This document shows positions 1 to 8,773 of a stretch of DNA of 64,000 bases, one piece after another. Made by a program: the position numbers and the translations under genes. Source of the stretch: Tetramitus jugosus (taxonomy: Eukaryota > Heterolobosea > Eutetramitea > Acrasida > Vahlkampfiidae); assembly GCA_937625935.1 (NCBI GenBank), contig OW569360.1:1-64000 (forward strand), given 5' to 3'. Numbering within the stretch: the first letter of the stretch is position 1; every line of letters starts with the position of its first letter. Under the pieces are notes generated by a model. The model saw nothing but the letters and a program-made list of their open reading frames with translations. It did no database searches and had not been told where the DNA came from.

Positions 1-778
1 CCAAACCCAAACCCCAAACCCAAACCAACCCAAACCCAAAACCAAACCCAAACCCAAACCCAAACCCAAACCCAAACCCAAACCCAAACCCAAACCCAAA
101 CCCAAACCCAAACCCAAACCCAAACCCAAACCCAAACCCAAACCCAAACCCAAACCCAAACCCAAACCCAAACCCAAACCCAAACCCAAACCCAAACCCA
201 AACCCAAACCCAAACCCAAACCCAAACCCAAACCCAAACCCAAACCCAAACCCAAACCCAAACCCAAACCCAAACCCAAACCCAAACCCAAACCCAAACC
301 CAAACCCAAACCCAAACCCAAACCCAAACCCAAACCCAAACCCAAACCCAAACCCAAACCCAAACCCAAACCCAAACCCAAACCCAAACCCAAACCCAAA
401 CCCAAACCCAAACCCAAACCCAAACCCAAACCCAAACCCAAACCCAAACCCAAACCCAAACCCAAACCCAAACCCAAACCCAAACCCAAACCCAAACCCA
501 AACCCAAACCCAAACCCAAACCCAAACCCAAACCCAAACCCAAACCCAAACCCAAACCCAAACCCAAACCCAAACCCAAACCCAAACCCAAACCCAAACC
601 CAAACCCAAACCCAAACCCAAACCCAAACCCAAACCCAAACCCAAACCCAAACCCAAACCCAAACCCAAACCCAAACCCAAACCCAAACCCAAACCCAAA
701 CCCAAACCCAAACCCAAACCCAAACCCAAACCCAAACCCAAACCCAAACCCAAACCCAAACCCAAACCCAAACCCAAA
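1..778. repeat. Terminal telomere repeat array (CCCAAA)n
   Basis: About 130 tandem copies of the hexamer CCCAAA run from base 1 to 778 and stop abruptly at TCAATTCC. The C-rich strand reads 5'->3' inward from the left end, so the G-rich strand (TTTGGG) runs outward, as expected for a chromosome end. The outermost ~50 bases carry irregular units (CCCC, AAAA, CCAACCC), while the inner 700 bases are essentially perfect. Irregularity at the outer edge rather than the inner edge could be read-end error or telomerase slippage. Confidence 0.97.
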
Positions 779-1610
779 TCAATTCCTTTCTCATAAATCA
801 AAAATTTCATTCAAATTCAAAACAGAATCGATCTATCATCTAAAGTCTGATCAAACAGGATCAATGAAAGCTCAAATCACTAAGTCCATTTCTATTTTCA
901 TCTCTTGACCTTCTCTCCTTAGTTTTTGTCGCAAACATCAAGATTCTCATTTGTGCTCAACATCTGGAAGAATTTGAGGCAAGCTAGGGAGTCAATATAC
1001 GTTTTATGAGTAATCATTTCTCCTTCTCTTCAGTTATGTTGGGTTGGGTCTGGGTATTCAACTCTGCATTCAAGAAAACCATAAAATTTGAGTTCTCATT
1101 CGATCAGAGCCGATCTATCTCAGAAGAAGAATTTTTCCCAAGACTCTCAGTCTATCACATTCATAAATCTGAATTGTCATTCAGAAAAAGCTAGTACTCT
1201 GGATTTCTGACGGGTTGAGTTTGGCGTTTCAACTATAAACTCGATTCAAATTTGAAACTTCACTATTTCACTGTCTTACAGGATTTTACGTAGAAAAGTC
1301 TCATTACTAGATAAAATATCTGATTCTACAGTGATTATTTAATAAAATCTGTCTATTCTATCCAGAAAAACACTAAATCAAGTCTGTCAAAAATTCTGAA
1401 AAATCGGGTACTCAGACACTGAGTCAAAAAATACATTTAGCAGGAAATCATGTTATAAATGATCAAATACTGTCTCAATATCCTGATCCAAACTAAAGAA
1501 ATCAAGTCTCAATCGAATGTCTTAACTCCAGTACAGGATCAAAATCGACTGAAATCTGTTGCAGTTTTAACACTGTTGCCGATAAAAATCTGTTAAATAC
1601 AGCATAGATA

Positions 1611-1631
1611 TATCGGCTCTACGAGCCGATA
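1611..1631. other. Perfect hairpin, 9-bp stem, TAC loop
   Basis: Bases 1611-1619 pair perfectly with 1623-1631 around the three-base loop TAC (1620-1622). The stem is GC-rich in an otherwise AT-rich block. The loop sequence is the same as in the hairpin at 3738-3760 behind the reverse transcriptase. Confidence 0.8.
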
Positions 1632-1725
1632 AAGCTCAAATCGAGTTGAAAACCTCGCCAATCTCTTCATCTCAACCAGCTGAAGCTCCTAGAGCAATAA
1701 AAAATCTCAAAAAAAAATTACCATA

Positions 1726-1744
1726 TAAGGAAATCGTTTCCTTA
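1726..1744. other. Perfect hairpin, 8-bp stem, TCG loop
   Basis: TAAGGAAA (1726-1733) pairs with TTTCCTTA (1737-1744) around TCG. It lies 23 bases before the internal telomere-like tract. A second three-base-loop hairpin so close to the end of the block suggests an RNA-level structure rather than chance, but function is unknown. Confidence 0.7.
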
Positions 1745-1767
1745 GGTTGGGGAATCCAGGATGTAGT

Positions 1768-1792
1768 CCCAAACCCAAACCCCAACCCCCCC
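1768..1792. repeat. Interstitial telomere-like tract
   Basis: Two CCCAAA units followed by degenerate C-rich units (CCCCAA, then seven C). It has the same strand orientation as the terminal telomere. The reverse-transcriptase reading frame is open from 1767, so this tract sits exactly at the 5' edge of the element. It looks like a former chromosome end that was capped by telomere repeats and later buried by outward growth. Confidence 0.75.
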
Positions 1793-1844
1793 AGTCTCAA
1801 CAATCAAGATTCTCACACACTGGTGCATTGATAAGATCTCAAAT

Positions 1845-3662
1845 TTGCACCCATCTATGGGTGAACACCTACGGAAAACAAGACAAATTGAGGATATCAA
1901 TGAATTGTCCATTCCCAAGTTTTATTTGTTGCCAAAAGTGCACAAAGACAAACTCCAAGGTCGACCAATTGTTGCCAGCCATAGTTGGGTCAACACTGAA
2001 GCATCCAAACTGCTCAGCATTAGACTCCGTCTAATGATCACTCAACTACAGCAAAGACGAGACCAGGGTTTACTACCAGTAATGCCCATTGTTTCATCTT
2101 CATATGAAGCGAAACTGGTTCTCAACAAATGGTGCTTGCAGAATGGAGCAACGTGGGAATTCACAGTACATCCAAAGCTGCAAACCTACAGCTATGATTT
2201 CACTGCATTGTACACCAATTTGAGACATGACGTCATCAAAACAAATATGGAGTACATCTTTGAAATGATGCAACAACTTGAACCAAACACTTGGACAAGT
2301 CAAGAAATTGGTGCAATGAAATTGTTGTTGCATTTTGTGTTAACCTGCACATACATTAGATGTGAGGAACTCAACAATAGCATTTTTAAACAAGTAATTG
2401 GCCTTCCAATGGGCACAAATTGTGCGCCTGAATTAGCCAACCTTGTGCTACTTGCTTATGAGTTGCAACACTTGACCAAAGTCAACAGATCCCACTGCAT
2501 TGCAGTGAGGTACATTGACGATTTGTTCATTGCTTGCACAAAAGAGTGCATACCTACCATTGTCAACATGTACAATGGTTCGGATTTGAAACTCTGCAAA
2601 GCAGACAATAATGTTTTCCTGGATTTGCACATCCAATTGGAAAAGTATTATGAGAACTTTGCAGTTCCATTATGGCGCTTTCACTTCAATGTCTACCAGA
2701 AGCCATTGAACAAGTACATGTACTCCATGTACAAGTCAGCGTCTTCATTTGCAGCAAGGAAAGGTCTGATCACAGGTGAGTTGGTAAGATACGCTCGCCT
2801 TGTTGATCACTTCAAACAATTCGATTCAATTCGAACATTGTTTGCCTCTCGGTTAATCCGAAGAGGTTATGACCACCATTTCGTTCAACGAATGTTCAAA
2901 AAGAACAATTACTTTGCACTCATTGAACGATACTGCAAATCAATTGACTGGCAAGCCAGAGTGATCAAGTACCAACAAAAATTGGACTTGCAACACAAAC
3001 CAAAAATTCCACCAATTTGGAAAGTGTTACACTCTGGCAGTGGCATCAATTATCGACAATTGATAAATGCCATTTCTCTCTTCAATGAGATTGACTTGCC
3101 AAAGGAATTGGTCATTTGCAATGTCAGACTTCCCAACATTAGGGAAGTTCTGCACGCATGCAAAACCAAATTCAACACTTGGGTGCAACAATGTGATCAA
3201 ATGCCAAACGAAGAAGAAAAGAAGAAAATGGCAAGAAAATTGATGGACGTTGTTGTTGGTAACCACAAACGACGTTGGCAGCGTACTTCATTTGCTGCAC
3301 AACGACTGATCCGATCCTTTTCGGAAAGGGGAAGTGGTTATTCAACAATTAGACGCCAGTTGCAATTGCGACTTCGCAAAACATCACGCGGGTGCGTGAT
3401 GCTGACGAAGTCAGCAACGCACCTGCGCCCAAACCCACCCAAGACCCAAAATAAGAGGTACTTGAGGGAAAAGGAGGCTGTCGAAGCGGCAATGGCCAAA
3501 CGACACAAAACAACTCCTTCACAGTCCACATGGGACTCTTGCAACGTGAATACAACCGTTGTATCTAAGAGAGTGAGAGATACAAAGGGTTGTACGTTAA
3601 TGCAGAGTGCACCTCGCATCAAGAAACGCAAACTTGATAGCATGGACTACAAGTGGTACTGA
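1845..3662 (+). CDS. Reverse transcriptase, Penelope-like (terminal retroelement)
   Basis: A 605-residue RT. Visible motifs in order: FYLLPKVHK and GRPIVAS (fingers, residues ~26-45), YDFTALYTN (motif A with the first catalytic Asp), GLPMGTNCAPELANL (motif B), RYIDD (motif C, catalytic Asp pair), FLDLHI (motif D), then a thumb-like region with FNVYQKP and RLIRRGY. The C-terminal ~150 residues are strongly basic and show no nuclease signature. The frame is open without an ATG from 1767; 1845 is a TTG chosen only because it is the first usual alternative start. A normal Penelope N-terminal region is missing, so the copy is probably 5'-truncated. The catalytic motifs are intact. A relative from another YIDD retroelement class cannot be excluded. 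Confidence 0.85.
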   Translation: MHPSMGEHLRKTRQIEDINELSIPKFYLLPKVHKDKLQGRPIVASHSWVNTEASKLLSIRLRLMITQLQQRRDQGLLPVMPIVSSSYEAKLVLNKWCLQNGATWEFTVHPKLQTYSYDFTALYTNLRHDVIKTNMEYIFEMMQQLEPNTWTSQEIGAMKLLLHFVLTCTYIRCEELNNSIFKQVIGLPMGTNCAPELANLVLLAYELQHLTKVNRSHCIAVRYIDDLFIACTKECIPTIVNMYNGSDLKLCKADNNVFLDLHIQLEKYYENFAVPLWRFHFNVYQKPLNKYMYSMYKSASSFAARKGLITGELVRYARLVDHFKQFDSIRTLFASRLIRRGYDHHFVQRMFKKNNYFALIERYCKSIDWQARVIKYQQKLDLQHKPKIPPIWKVLHSGSGINYRQLINAISLFNEIDLPKELVICNVRLPNIREVLHACKTKFNTWVQQCDQMPNEEEKKKMARKLMDVVVGNHKRRWQRTSFAAQRLIRSFSERGSGYSTIRRQLQLRLRKTSRGCVMLTKSATHLRPNPPKTQNKRYLREKEAVEAAMAKRHKTTPSQSTWDSCNVNTTVVSKRVRDTKGCTLMQSAPRIKKRKLDSMDYKWY

Positions 3663-3674
3663 ACCACAAGATTC

Positions 3675-3776
3675 GTAGTCAGGATAAACCGTACGGGGTA
3701 CGGCTCCGACTACAGTGCAAATCGCCAACGGCCAATTAAAATGGTCCTACGGACCATTTTTATCGGCCCAATGGGC
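3675..3776 (+). other. Hairpin array downstream of the reverse transcriptase
   Basis: Three nested or consecutive hairpins follow the stop codon by 12 bases. First: outer stem GTAGTC/GACTAC (3675-3680 with 3708-3713) enclosing an inner stem CCGTAC/GTACGG with loop GGG (3689-3703). Second: a perfect 10-bp stem, 3738-3747 with 3751-3760, loop TAC. Third: GCCC/GGGC (3766-3769 with 3773-3776). This is likely a structured 3' region of the retroelement RNA, possibly an RT recognition signal. I looked for a hammerhead core (CUGAUGA with GAAA) and did not find it. Confidence 0.7.
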
Positions 3777-3888
3777 AATTGCAATCTTCCAAGGTTCAAG
3801 ACTTTTGTGCAGCCAAGTTGACCTGCACTTTTAGTATAAATAATAAAGTTGTGGTGTAGAGTGCTCATGTTTAGGCACCGCACTAGAT

Positions 3889-4376
3889 TTGCGTCCAGCC
3901 CGAATACCTGTGTTGCACGTAAATATACCACAACTAACAAACAACAACAACATCTCACTCGCCACTCTCGCGCCCCATAGTGGAGTGTTTGAACCCAACC
4001 CTCATGTCAGAAGGTTAAGTCCACCGATAAGAAACAAAAGGAATCATGTCGAGCTAAGGAACATAGAGGAAGCTTATTCAGCAACTCAACTGGTGATGAA
4101 ATTTTATGAAGAAATATTGACAGAATGCTGGCTCCTTTGGAGAGAAAAAGCATAAATAAGGTTACTAATGACACAACCAATATGTCGTACGGAAATTTCA
4201 AGTTGATGATGAACAACCTGAAGAGAAAAAGAGAAATTGATATGAAGAAAGTGGATGAAAAATACAACACTGAAAAGGAGAAACTCAAAGCGAAGTTTTC
4301 CCATCTCCAAAGAGAGTCAGACCCTGACAGTGAAGATTCACTAATTATAGAACTTTCTGGTGAAGAAGATGAATAA
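3889..4376 (+). pseudogene. Frameshifted ORF remnant with charged coiled-coil C-terminus
   Basis: Two overlapping frames read as one protein-like sequence: the first runs 3889-4155, the second from 4125 to 4376. The switch falls around 4105-4125, where the first frame runs on into a short implausible tail and the second opens. The second part is a Lys/Glu-rich helix with KRKRE, ending in an acidic tail (SGEEDE). No start codon with good context, no recognised domain. Position beside a retroelement suggests a decayed gene; a sequencing indel is the alternative. Confidence 0.35.
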
Positions 4377-5018
4377 AGGAGCAAAGTTCAAAAAAAATTT
4401 TCTTTTTTTTTTCAGGGTTTTTCAGGGATGAAAAATTCCCTGAAATTCAGGGGAAAAATCGCTGCCAGCGCAATGACAGCTTGGAGACCACAACAACCGT
4501 GGGTTGAGCTAGGTTTATGTATCCCCAACCCAGCGATCCCTTTTCCCATTTTCTACTGCCTGCAGAGCAGATGGGTTCTCAATGGCCACATTCCAGTTAT
4601 GTGGATCAGAACGCTGTTTTGTTCAACAACTAAAATACAATTTTCCTTTATTTCTTCTCGTATGGATATCGAACAAAAGTTCATGTACACCGGTTTGTTT
4701 TGTTTGTTTGTGAAAAAAAAATTTTTTATGTCATTTGGACGGCCATAAAACATTTTCATGTCAAGTCTCCTACACAAAAAGTTTATTTTTTTATGTCAAA
4801 CTCAGGTCACTCATACATATGTGACAAGCATCGGAAAAGATTGGAAGCACAACGAAACGACGAAAGAACCGTTATTTTATTTGTTGAAGGGATTTAGGAT
4901 CAAGGCCATCTTTTCGCGGAACACTATCAATATATGATGTTGTGATGATGTCGGAGATTTTCGCTTTATAATTTTCCGTCCCGAAACAGAAGATGATTTT
5001 CTCCGATTATTTAGCGCT
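4377..5018. other. Intergenic, no gene seen
   Basis: 642 bases without supportable coding sequence. A perfect 9-bp inverted repeat TTTCAGGGA/TCCCTGAAA (4420-4428 with 4437-4445, 8-base loop) follows a pyrimidine tract at 4399-4412. Nothing else recognisable. Confidence 0.6.
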
Positions 5019-5849
5019 TCACAATTTTGTCTTCGTTAGGCCCACCGCAACTGTGGTCAAGAATTCTTTTTTGATGTAGCCATCGACATTGGCTGGTTTA
5101 AACTTGGACATGATCCAAAAGGGCATTGCTTCCAATTCCTTCAGATCTTCGACCAAAGAAGTACCGCCGCCCAAAATGGAAATCAAATCCAAAATTGAAC
5201 TGTCCTTGTTATAGGCAACAGTGAGATTAACAAGAAATTCCCCCACTCGAATCTCGCGAGCGAAGGAATTGAGCTCCGATCCCACTGGCTCTCTTGATTT
5301 GAGAGTTACAAATAGTTTTTGTCCTTCTTTGGTTTGTCTTTTTCGTACTGCGTATCTCATGCAAGCCACTGTTGAAACTGTCTTGCTCAACGTTTCGAAC
5401 TTCTTGTCATCAAGACTTACCAAGTCTTTTACTTGTGTGCTGTCTTCCGTGATGATCTTGTTGGGGTCAAGACGAAAAAGAGTCTTCTTGAGCCAAGAAA
5501 CATTTTTTTGTGTTTATCTAACCCCACTTTGGCGCTCAACTTTTCATACTCTTCTTGGAGTGCCGAAATTTCGTGATTTTTCTTCATCACAGTCTCCTTG
5601 GCCTCTAGTAACTTATTCTGCAGTTGACCGTTGTCAAAGACTTCTCGGTCCAACTTTGTTTGGAGTGTCTTGATAGGGTCTTCATTACTGTCATGGAGGT
5701 GGAGGCCATCTCCATCTCTAGTGATGATCACAAAGGTTTTTAAAGTGCCGTTGGTGGTTGGCAGCACTGCCTCCAGAGAAGGAGAAAGAGTGAAAGGGAT
5801 AGGATTTGTGAGAATTGTTGGTTGGTTGGGTCGTTGGGATTGTTTCCAT
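5019..5849 (-). pseudogene. Coiled-coil gene broken by frameshifts
   Basis: On the minus strand a protein-like sequence can be followed from an ATG at 5849 to a stop at 5019, but only by changing frame twice. One shift lies near 5766; the other falls in a run of seven A (5503-5509, seen as T on the plus strand), where one extra base would join the upstream part (5510-5767, long heptad-like coiled coil) to the C-terminal part (5019-5500). The C-terminal part is a mixed alpha/beta-looking segment with no family I recognise. A polypyrimidine-AG stretch just before 5766 could instead be a splice acceptor. Real pseudogene or homopolymer sequencing error: the sequence alone cannot decide. Confidence 0.5.
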
Positions 5850-6369
5850 GACTATTGGGTGCTTGTTCATGACATGTTAGTATATTGATGTACTTTATTG
5901 GAGTACTTACTTACTTTTGTTGGTTCGTTTTTTGATTGATAAATGCGTCACTTAGAATTTTAGTGTGTGACCTGAGGAGAACAATTATGGTCACACGTTC
6001 ACGTGTTCCCCCCTAAGCATTGGTCCAGGCCGAAACGTGCACGTGTGAGGGTAAAATCATTTTTGTTGACAGTTCATGTTATGTACAGTGTTGGAAACAT
6101 AAACAAGGTTAAATTGAATTTGTTCTTTATTATGAGCTTCAATAATGATTGTTTTTCCTACAATGGCAATTATGAAATCACAAGGGCTATTACTTACCTA
6201 ATAACCCAAACATGAACCCAAATCCTCCAGTCGATGTTGTATTCATCAGGTTATTGTATTCACTTCTAAGTATTACGAACAAGTTATGAAGGATTTCAAT
6301 CTTGCAGTTCAACTGGCTGTGTCACAATAGAAGTTCGAACCTTCCGATATCAGTCCCAAATCTTCACAT
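5850..6369. other. Intergenic with inverted repeat; weak decayed coding
   Basis: An 8-bp inverted repeat GTGTGACC/GGTCACAC lies at 5965-5972 and 5989-5996. Two CCCAAA units in six-base register occur at 6205-6210 and 6217-6222, too little to call an old telomere. From about 6230 a plus-strand frame reads protein-like but is broken by a TAG near 6330 and leads into the repeat ORF below. Confidence 0.45.
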
Positions 6370-6523
6370 GCGGAACTATCTGGGCCTTCTAAGACATATG
6401 TGAATTTAGGCAACCTGCTGGTTCCACTGAAGAAGTCATATTACAGGCGTAACCAGATAGTTCCACTGACAAAGTCAAGTTTTAGGCGGAACCGGCTGGT
6501 TCCTCTGTAAAAAAGCTTTTATA
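6370..6523 (+). repeat. Four diverged tandem repeats of 37-39 bp, coding for 13-residue units
   Basis: Copies at 6370-6408, 6409-6445, 6446-6484 and 6485-6523 share a GGCGGAACC...CTGGTTCC core. In one plus-strand frame they keep an open reading frame and encode 13-residue repeats of the form VPLxKSxxRRN, ending at a TAA near 6510. An in-frame TAG upstream at about 6330 separates them from further protein-like sequence. Probably the tail of a decayed gene with a repeated basic C-terminus. Confidence 0.55.
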
Positions 6524-6644
6524 GCTGGTTCTACCTATTATTTCTCGCAGTGAGAACACTCCTACCTTGCAGGTAATATTGAAGCGTTGCAATACAGTTC
6601 GTAATTCATTGAGCAACTGAATAAATAGTATTGCTTTATTGGCT

Positions 6645-7068
6645 TCAACGATGGCAAATAACAGCTGTGTCTTGTAGTTGCCACGAGTTCTTCACTCCAA
6701 TTTTAAACAGGTCTAAAAGCTGTTTGCAGCTTGGTCTCTCCTCTGGACACTTTTTAGTGCACCAATGGTACACGTATTTCAAAACAATATTCGCCTTCGA
6801 AACATCGTGAGACGTCTCTCCTCCTGTGACGAGCATCAAGTCTTGCGATTTTCCTAAGTGGCTATAAGGTGCTTCCCCTTAAATACGGGGATATGATGAG
6901 ATTATGTCCGATGGGTAGTGCTTTGAACACAACTTTCTCTTGATTGTACAGACGAGTTGCTTCATACGTGTGCAAACCCAGCTGTTTTTCCAATGAAACA
7001 CAGTCCCTGCGATCTAGTGGCATTCCTGGCGGGTATGGCGGCAGTACTACCCACGATTTCATTATCAC
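6645..7068 (-). pseudogene. Protein kinase C-terminal fragment, frameshifted
   Basis: The minus-strand frame ending at 6645 carries a typical end of a tyrosine-kinase-like domain: an APYSHL segment, then about 30 residues later CTKKCPEERPSCKQLLDLF, the subdomain XI pattern with the conserved Arg of RPS. The catalytic core (VAIK, HRD, DFG) is absent. Upstream protein-like sequence (6862-7068) is in another frame, ending in a stop at 6862. With the secreted Cys-rich ORF further upstream (7174-7464) this may be the remains of one receptor-like kinase gene after internal deletion. Confidence 0.55.
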
Positions 7069-7173
7069 CGTTCTGTGTGTTTGTTTTTTTGAAATTTTGC
7101 TGGATTTTTGTTTCGCGCTGCAAACACAGATCGGTTTTGGTGCATGAATACCCGATAGCTGGAGAAGAATGTC

Positions 7174-7464
7174 TTAAACAAAGAGAACACCTGCGTACTT
7201 CGAACACATGCCTCTGTCGTAGTCACTCTCAACAGACAGTTTGGAGCATTTATACGAGGGACAAGTCCCTTCAGTACAAAAGCCTTGTTTGCACCAAACA
7301 CACCTCGACAAGTCACAATGTCGAAAGACGTCAGTGGAACAGGAGTCACCAGAGAGAGTTCGATTGATTCGATCAAGGCAGCTTGCTGCCTCAACGTTTG
7401 ATAGAGAGACGGTCAACAGAACAACGAGCAATAGAGCGAAATAACTCTTCGAGACAAGTACCAA
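7174..7464 (-). CDS. Small secreted Cys-rich protein (possible receptor N-terminus)
   Basis: 96 residues with an ATG start. Residues 1-27 are a clear signal peptide (hydrophobic core FALLLVVLLTVSL, cleavage expected near VEAA/S). The mature part has ten cysteines, with a dense cluster CVWCKQGFCTEGTC, so it is probably disulfide-bonded outside the cell. No family recognised. It may be complete, or the surviving first exon of the kinase remnant that follows at 6645-7068 on the same strand. Confidence 0.5.
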   Translation of the reverse strand: MVLVSKSYFALLLVVLLTVSLSNVEAASCLDRINRTLSGDSCSTDVFRHCDLSRCVWCKQGFCTEGTCPSYKCSKLSVESDYDRGMCSKYAGVLFV

Positions 7465-7482
7465 GATGGTGAAAGAGAGAAG

Positions 7483-7774
7483 GTAACATGGTTTCCAGAA
7501 ATTGTTCGTTCAAAGAGTGACGATACATACACTTTGTTGATTTTACTTCCCGATGGATAAGTAGAAAGATCTACATTCACAAGTGTTCATCTTCGATTGA
7601 TAAGGAATATTGAAGTCATCGAACGTGATTTGAAATCTATATGTCATTCCTCTCAGATGTTACCACCAATATTGAACAGAGAAATAGATACCACCAGAGT
7701 TCAACGTTCGTCACTTTGAACCAACTCTACAATTAGACAAAATTCTTGCTACATCATCCCAGAATGAAGTTTAA
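7483..7774 (+). pseudogene. Degraded coding sequence, one stop and one frameshift
   Basis: From 7483 the frame reads as ordinary protein (VTWFPEIV..., LLILLPDG) until an in-frame TAA at 7558, continues in the same frame to a TGA at 7717, and a good continuation (FEPTLQLDKILAT) is found in the next frame from about 7700 to a TAA at 7772. No domain is recognised. The pattern is that of a dead gene; an intron could explain one break but not obviously both. Confidence 0.4.
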
Positions 7775-8773
7775 AACTGAATATCTGGTTGAACACTTGC
7801 AGTGAGTATCCACTACTCGATTCATTAATCGGACTTATTTACATACCTCCAACAGGTGCTGGAATTCCTCTCGCATATATAGTATTGAACACGATAGTCA
7901 ATTATGAACAAACTCGATTTCGTAAAACAACTTCCTCTGTAGGTATAACTCAAGGTAGAGTTCAGATTTCTAAGAACTCCCAGACGCAACAAAAATTGAT
8001 CAACAGTGGATACATGACGCGTGTTCGTTACTGCTTTGATTGTAGACATTGTCATGGTGGTTGGGGAATAGGTCCATGCAGTATACGTCGCCAATATGAA
8101 CGAAAAAAGAGACTAGAAGCTCAAAACAATGAAGAGAAAGTGGTGGAACATTTTGAAAACAGCAAGGATCATGATGAGAAATATCATGTTCATTGCAAAG
8201 GAAACCGATTTTGGTATGTTATTGTTGATTGTGAACTCGGATATGTTTCAAGTACTGGCTATTGACACAATTTGTTCTTCTGGAATGAAAAGCTATTCGA
8301 GAGAGGTTGTGGTACAAGCTGGAGACAATGTCATTCTGAATTGCCACTACAGTTCCTATGGGTATGCTATTGTTGGAAATACAGATCATAAGGTGTACAA
8401 TGGCACACTCTCATCCTATTTTGATCGTTGGAAAGATGTGAAGCTTGTGGCCGATGAATTTGTGTGTGTTGACTGTTACGAGGATCTTGAGAGCAACTTA
8501 TGTTTGAAGAATGAGATTGATCCCACAGTGCCAGATGACAGCGAATATAAGCAAAAGCATGCTGCCTACGTGTTGAACTCAAAGTTCAACATTCCTCTGC
8601 CAGTGATTGAGCATCACATCATGCCCTATTTGAACAATTGTTTGGAAAACAAGGACAGATATGATTGTTTGTTGTGCTCCGCCATTCTAACATCTCACTA
8701 CTTCTTGCCCAGAGAGGAGCTTACATTCGAGAGAGAAGAAACTAACGAGGAGAATACGAGTCAACACCTTTGA
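7764..8773 (+). CDS. Hypothetical Cys-containing protein, probably spliced
   Basis: Two good coding stretches in different frames (to ~8213 and from ~8293 to 8773) are joined by a plausible intron 8214-8292 with GTATGT donor and AAAAG acceptor. For the 5' end, one model is exon 7764-7801 (ATG), intron 7802-7958 (GTGAGT donor), exon 7959-8213, giving 257 residues; alternatively the frame is simply open from 7789 with no ATG. The protein has Cys pairs (CFDCRHC, CVDC, CLLC) and an acidic C-terminal end, compatible with metal binding, but no family is recognised. Given the decayed neighbours it may itself be a pseudogene. Confidence 0.4.

Larger units (their letters stand above)
779..1767. other. 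Gene-free subtelomeric block
   Basis: No convincing coding sequence on either strand; the few short ORFs (for example 1006-1194) lack any recognisable protein character. The block is AT-rich, lies directly between the terminal telomere and an internal telomere-like tract, and its inner end carries two perfect hairpins with three-base loops (1611-1631 and 1726-1744). It may be the truncated 3' part of another terminal retroelement; that is inference only. Confidence 0.7.
1793..3776 (+). mobile_element. Penelope-like retroelement, 5'-truncated, endonuclease-deficient
   Basis: The element consists of the reverse-transcriptase reading frame plus about 115 bases of downstream sequence rich in hairpins. 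Its 5' side abuts telomere-like repeats and faces the chromosome end. No GIY-YIG or other nuclease motif is visible after the RT and thumb, and no long terminal repeats are seen. Known endonuclease-lacking Penelope-like elements (Athena, Coprina) sit at telomeres in this orientation because the chromosome 3' end primes reverse transcription. The exact 3' border is uncertain; I ended it after the last hairpin. Confidence 0.65.

Noticed and set aside
1006-1194. 62-codon ORF in the subtelomeric block
   Set aside because: Short, without homology or coding pattern, in a gene-free block.
3427-3450. CCCAAACCCACCCAAGACCC-like telomere-similar tract inside the RT gene
   Set aside because: It lies in frame within the basic C-terminal coding region (Pro/Asn/Lys/Gln codons) and departs from the hexamer; coding chance is enough.
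6187-6198. ATTACTTACCTAA, similar to the U1 snRNA 5' end
   Set aside because: No U1 stem-loops or Sm site follow.
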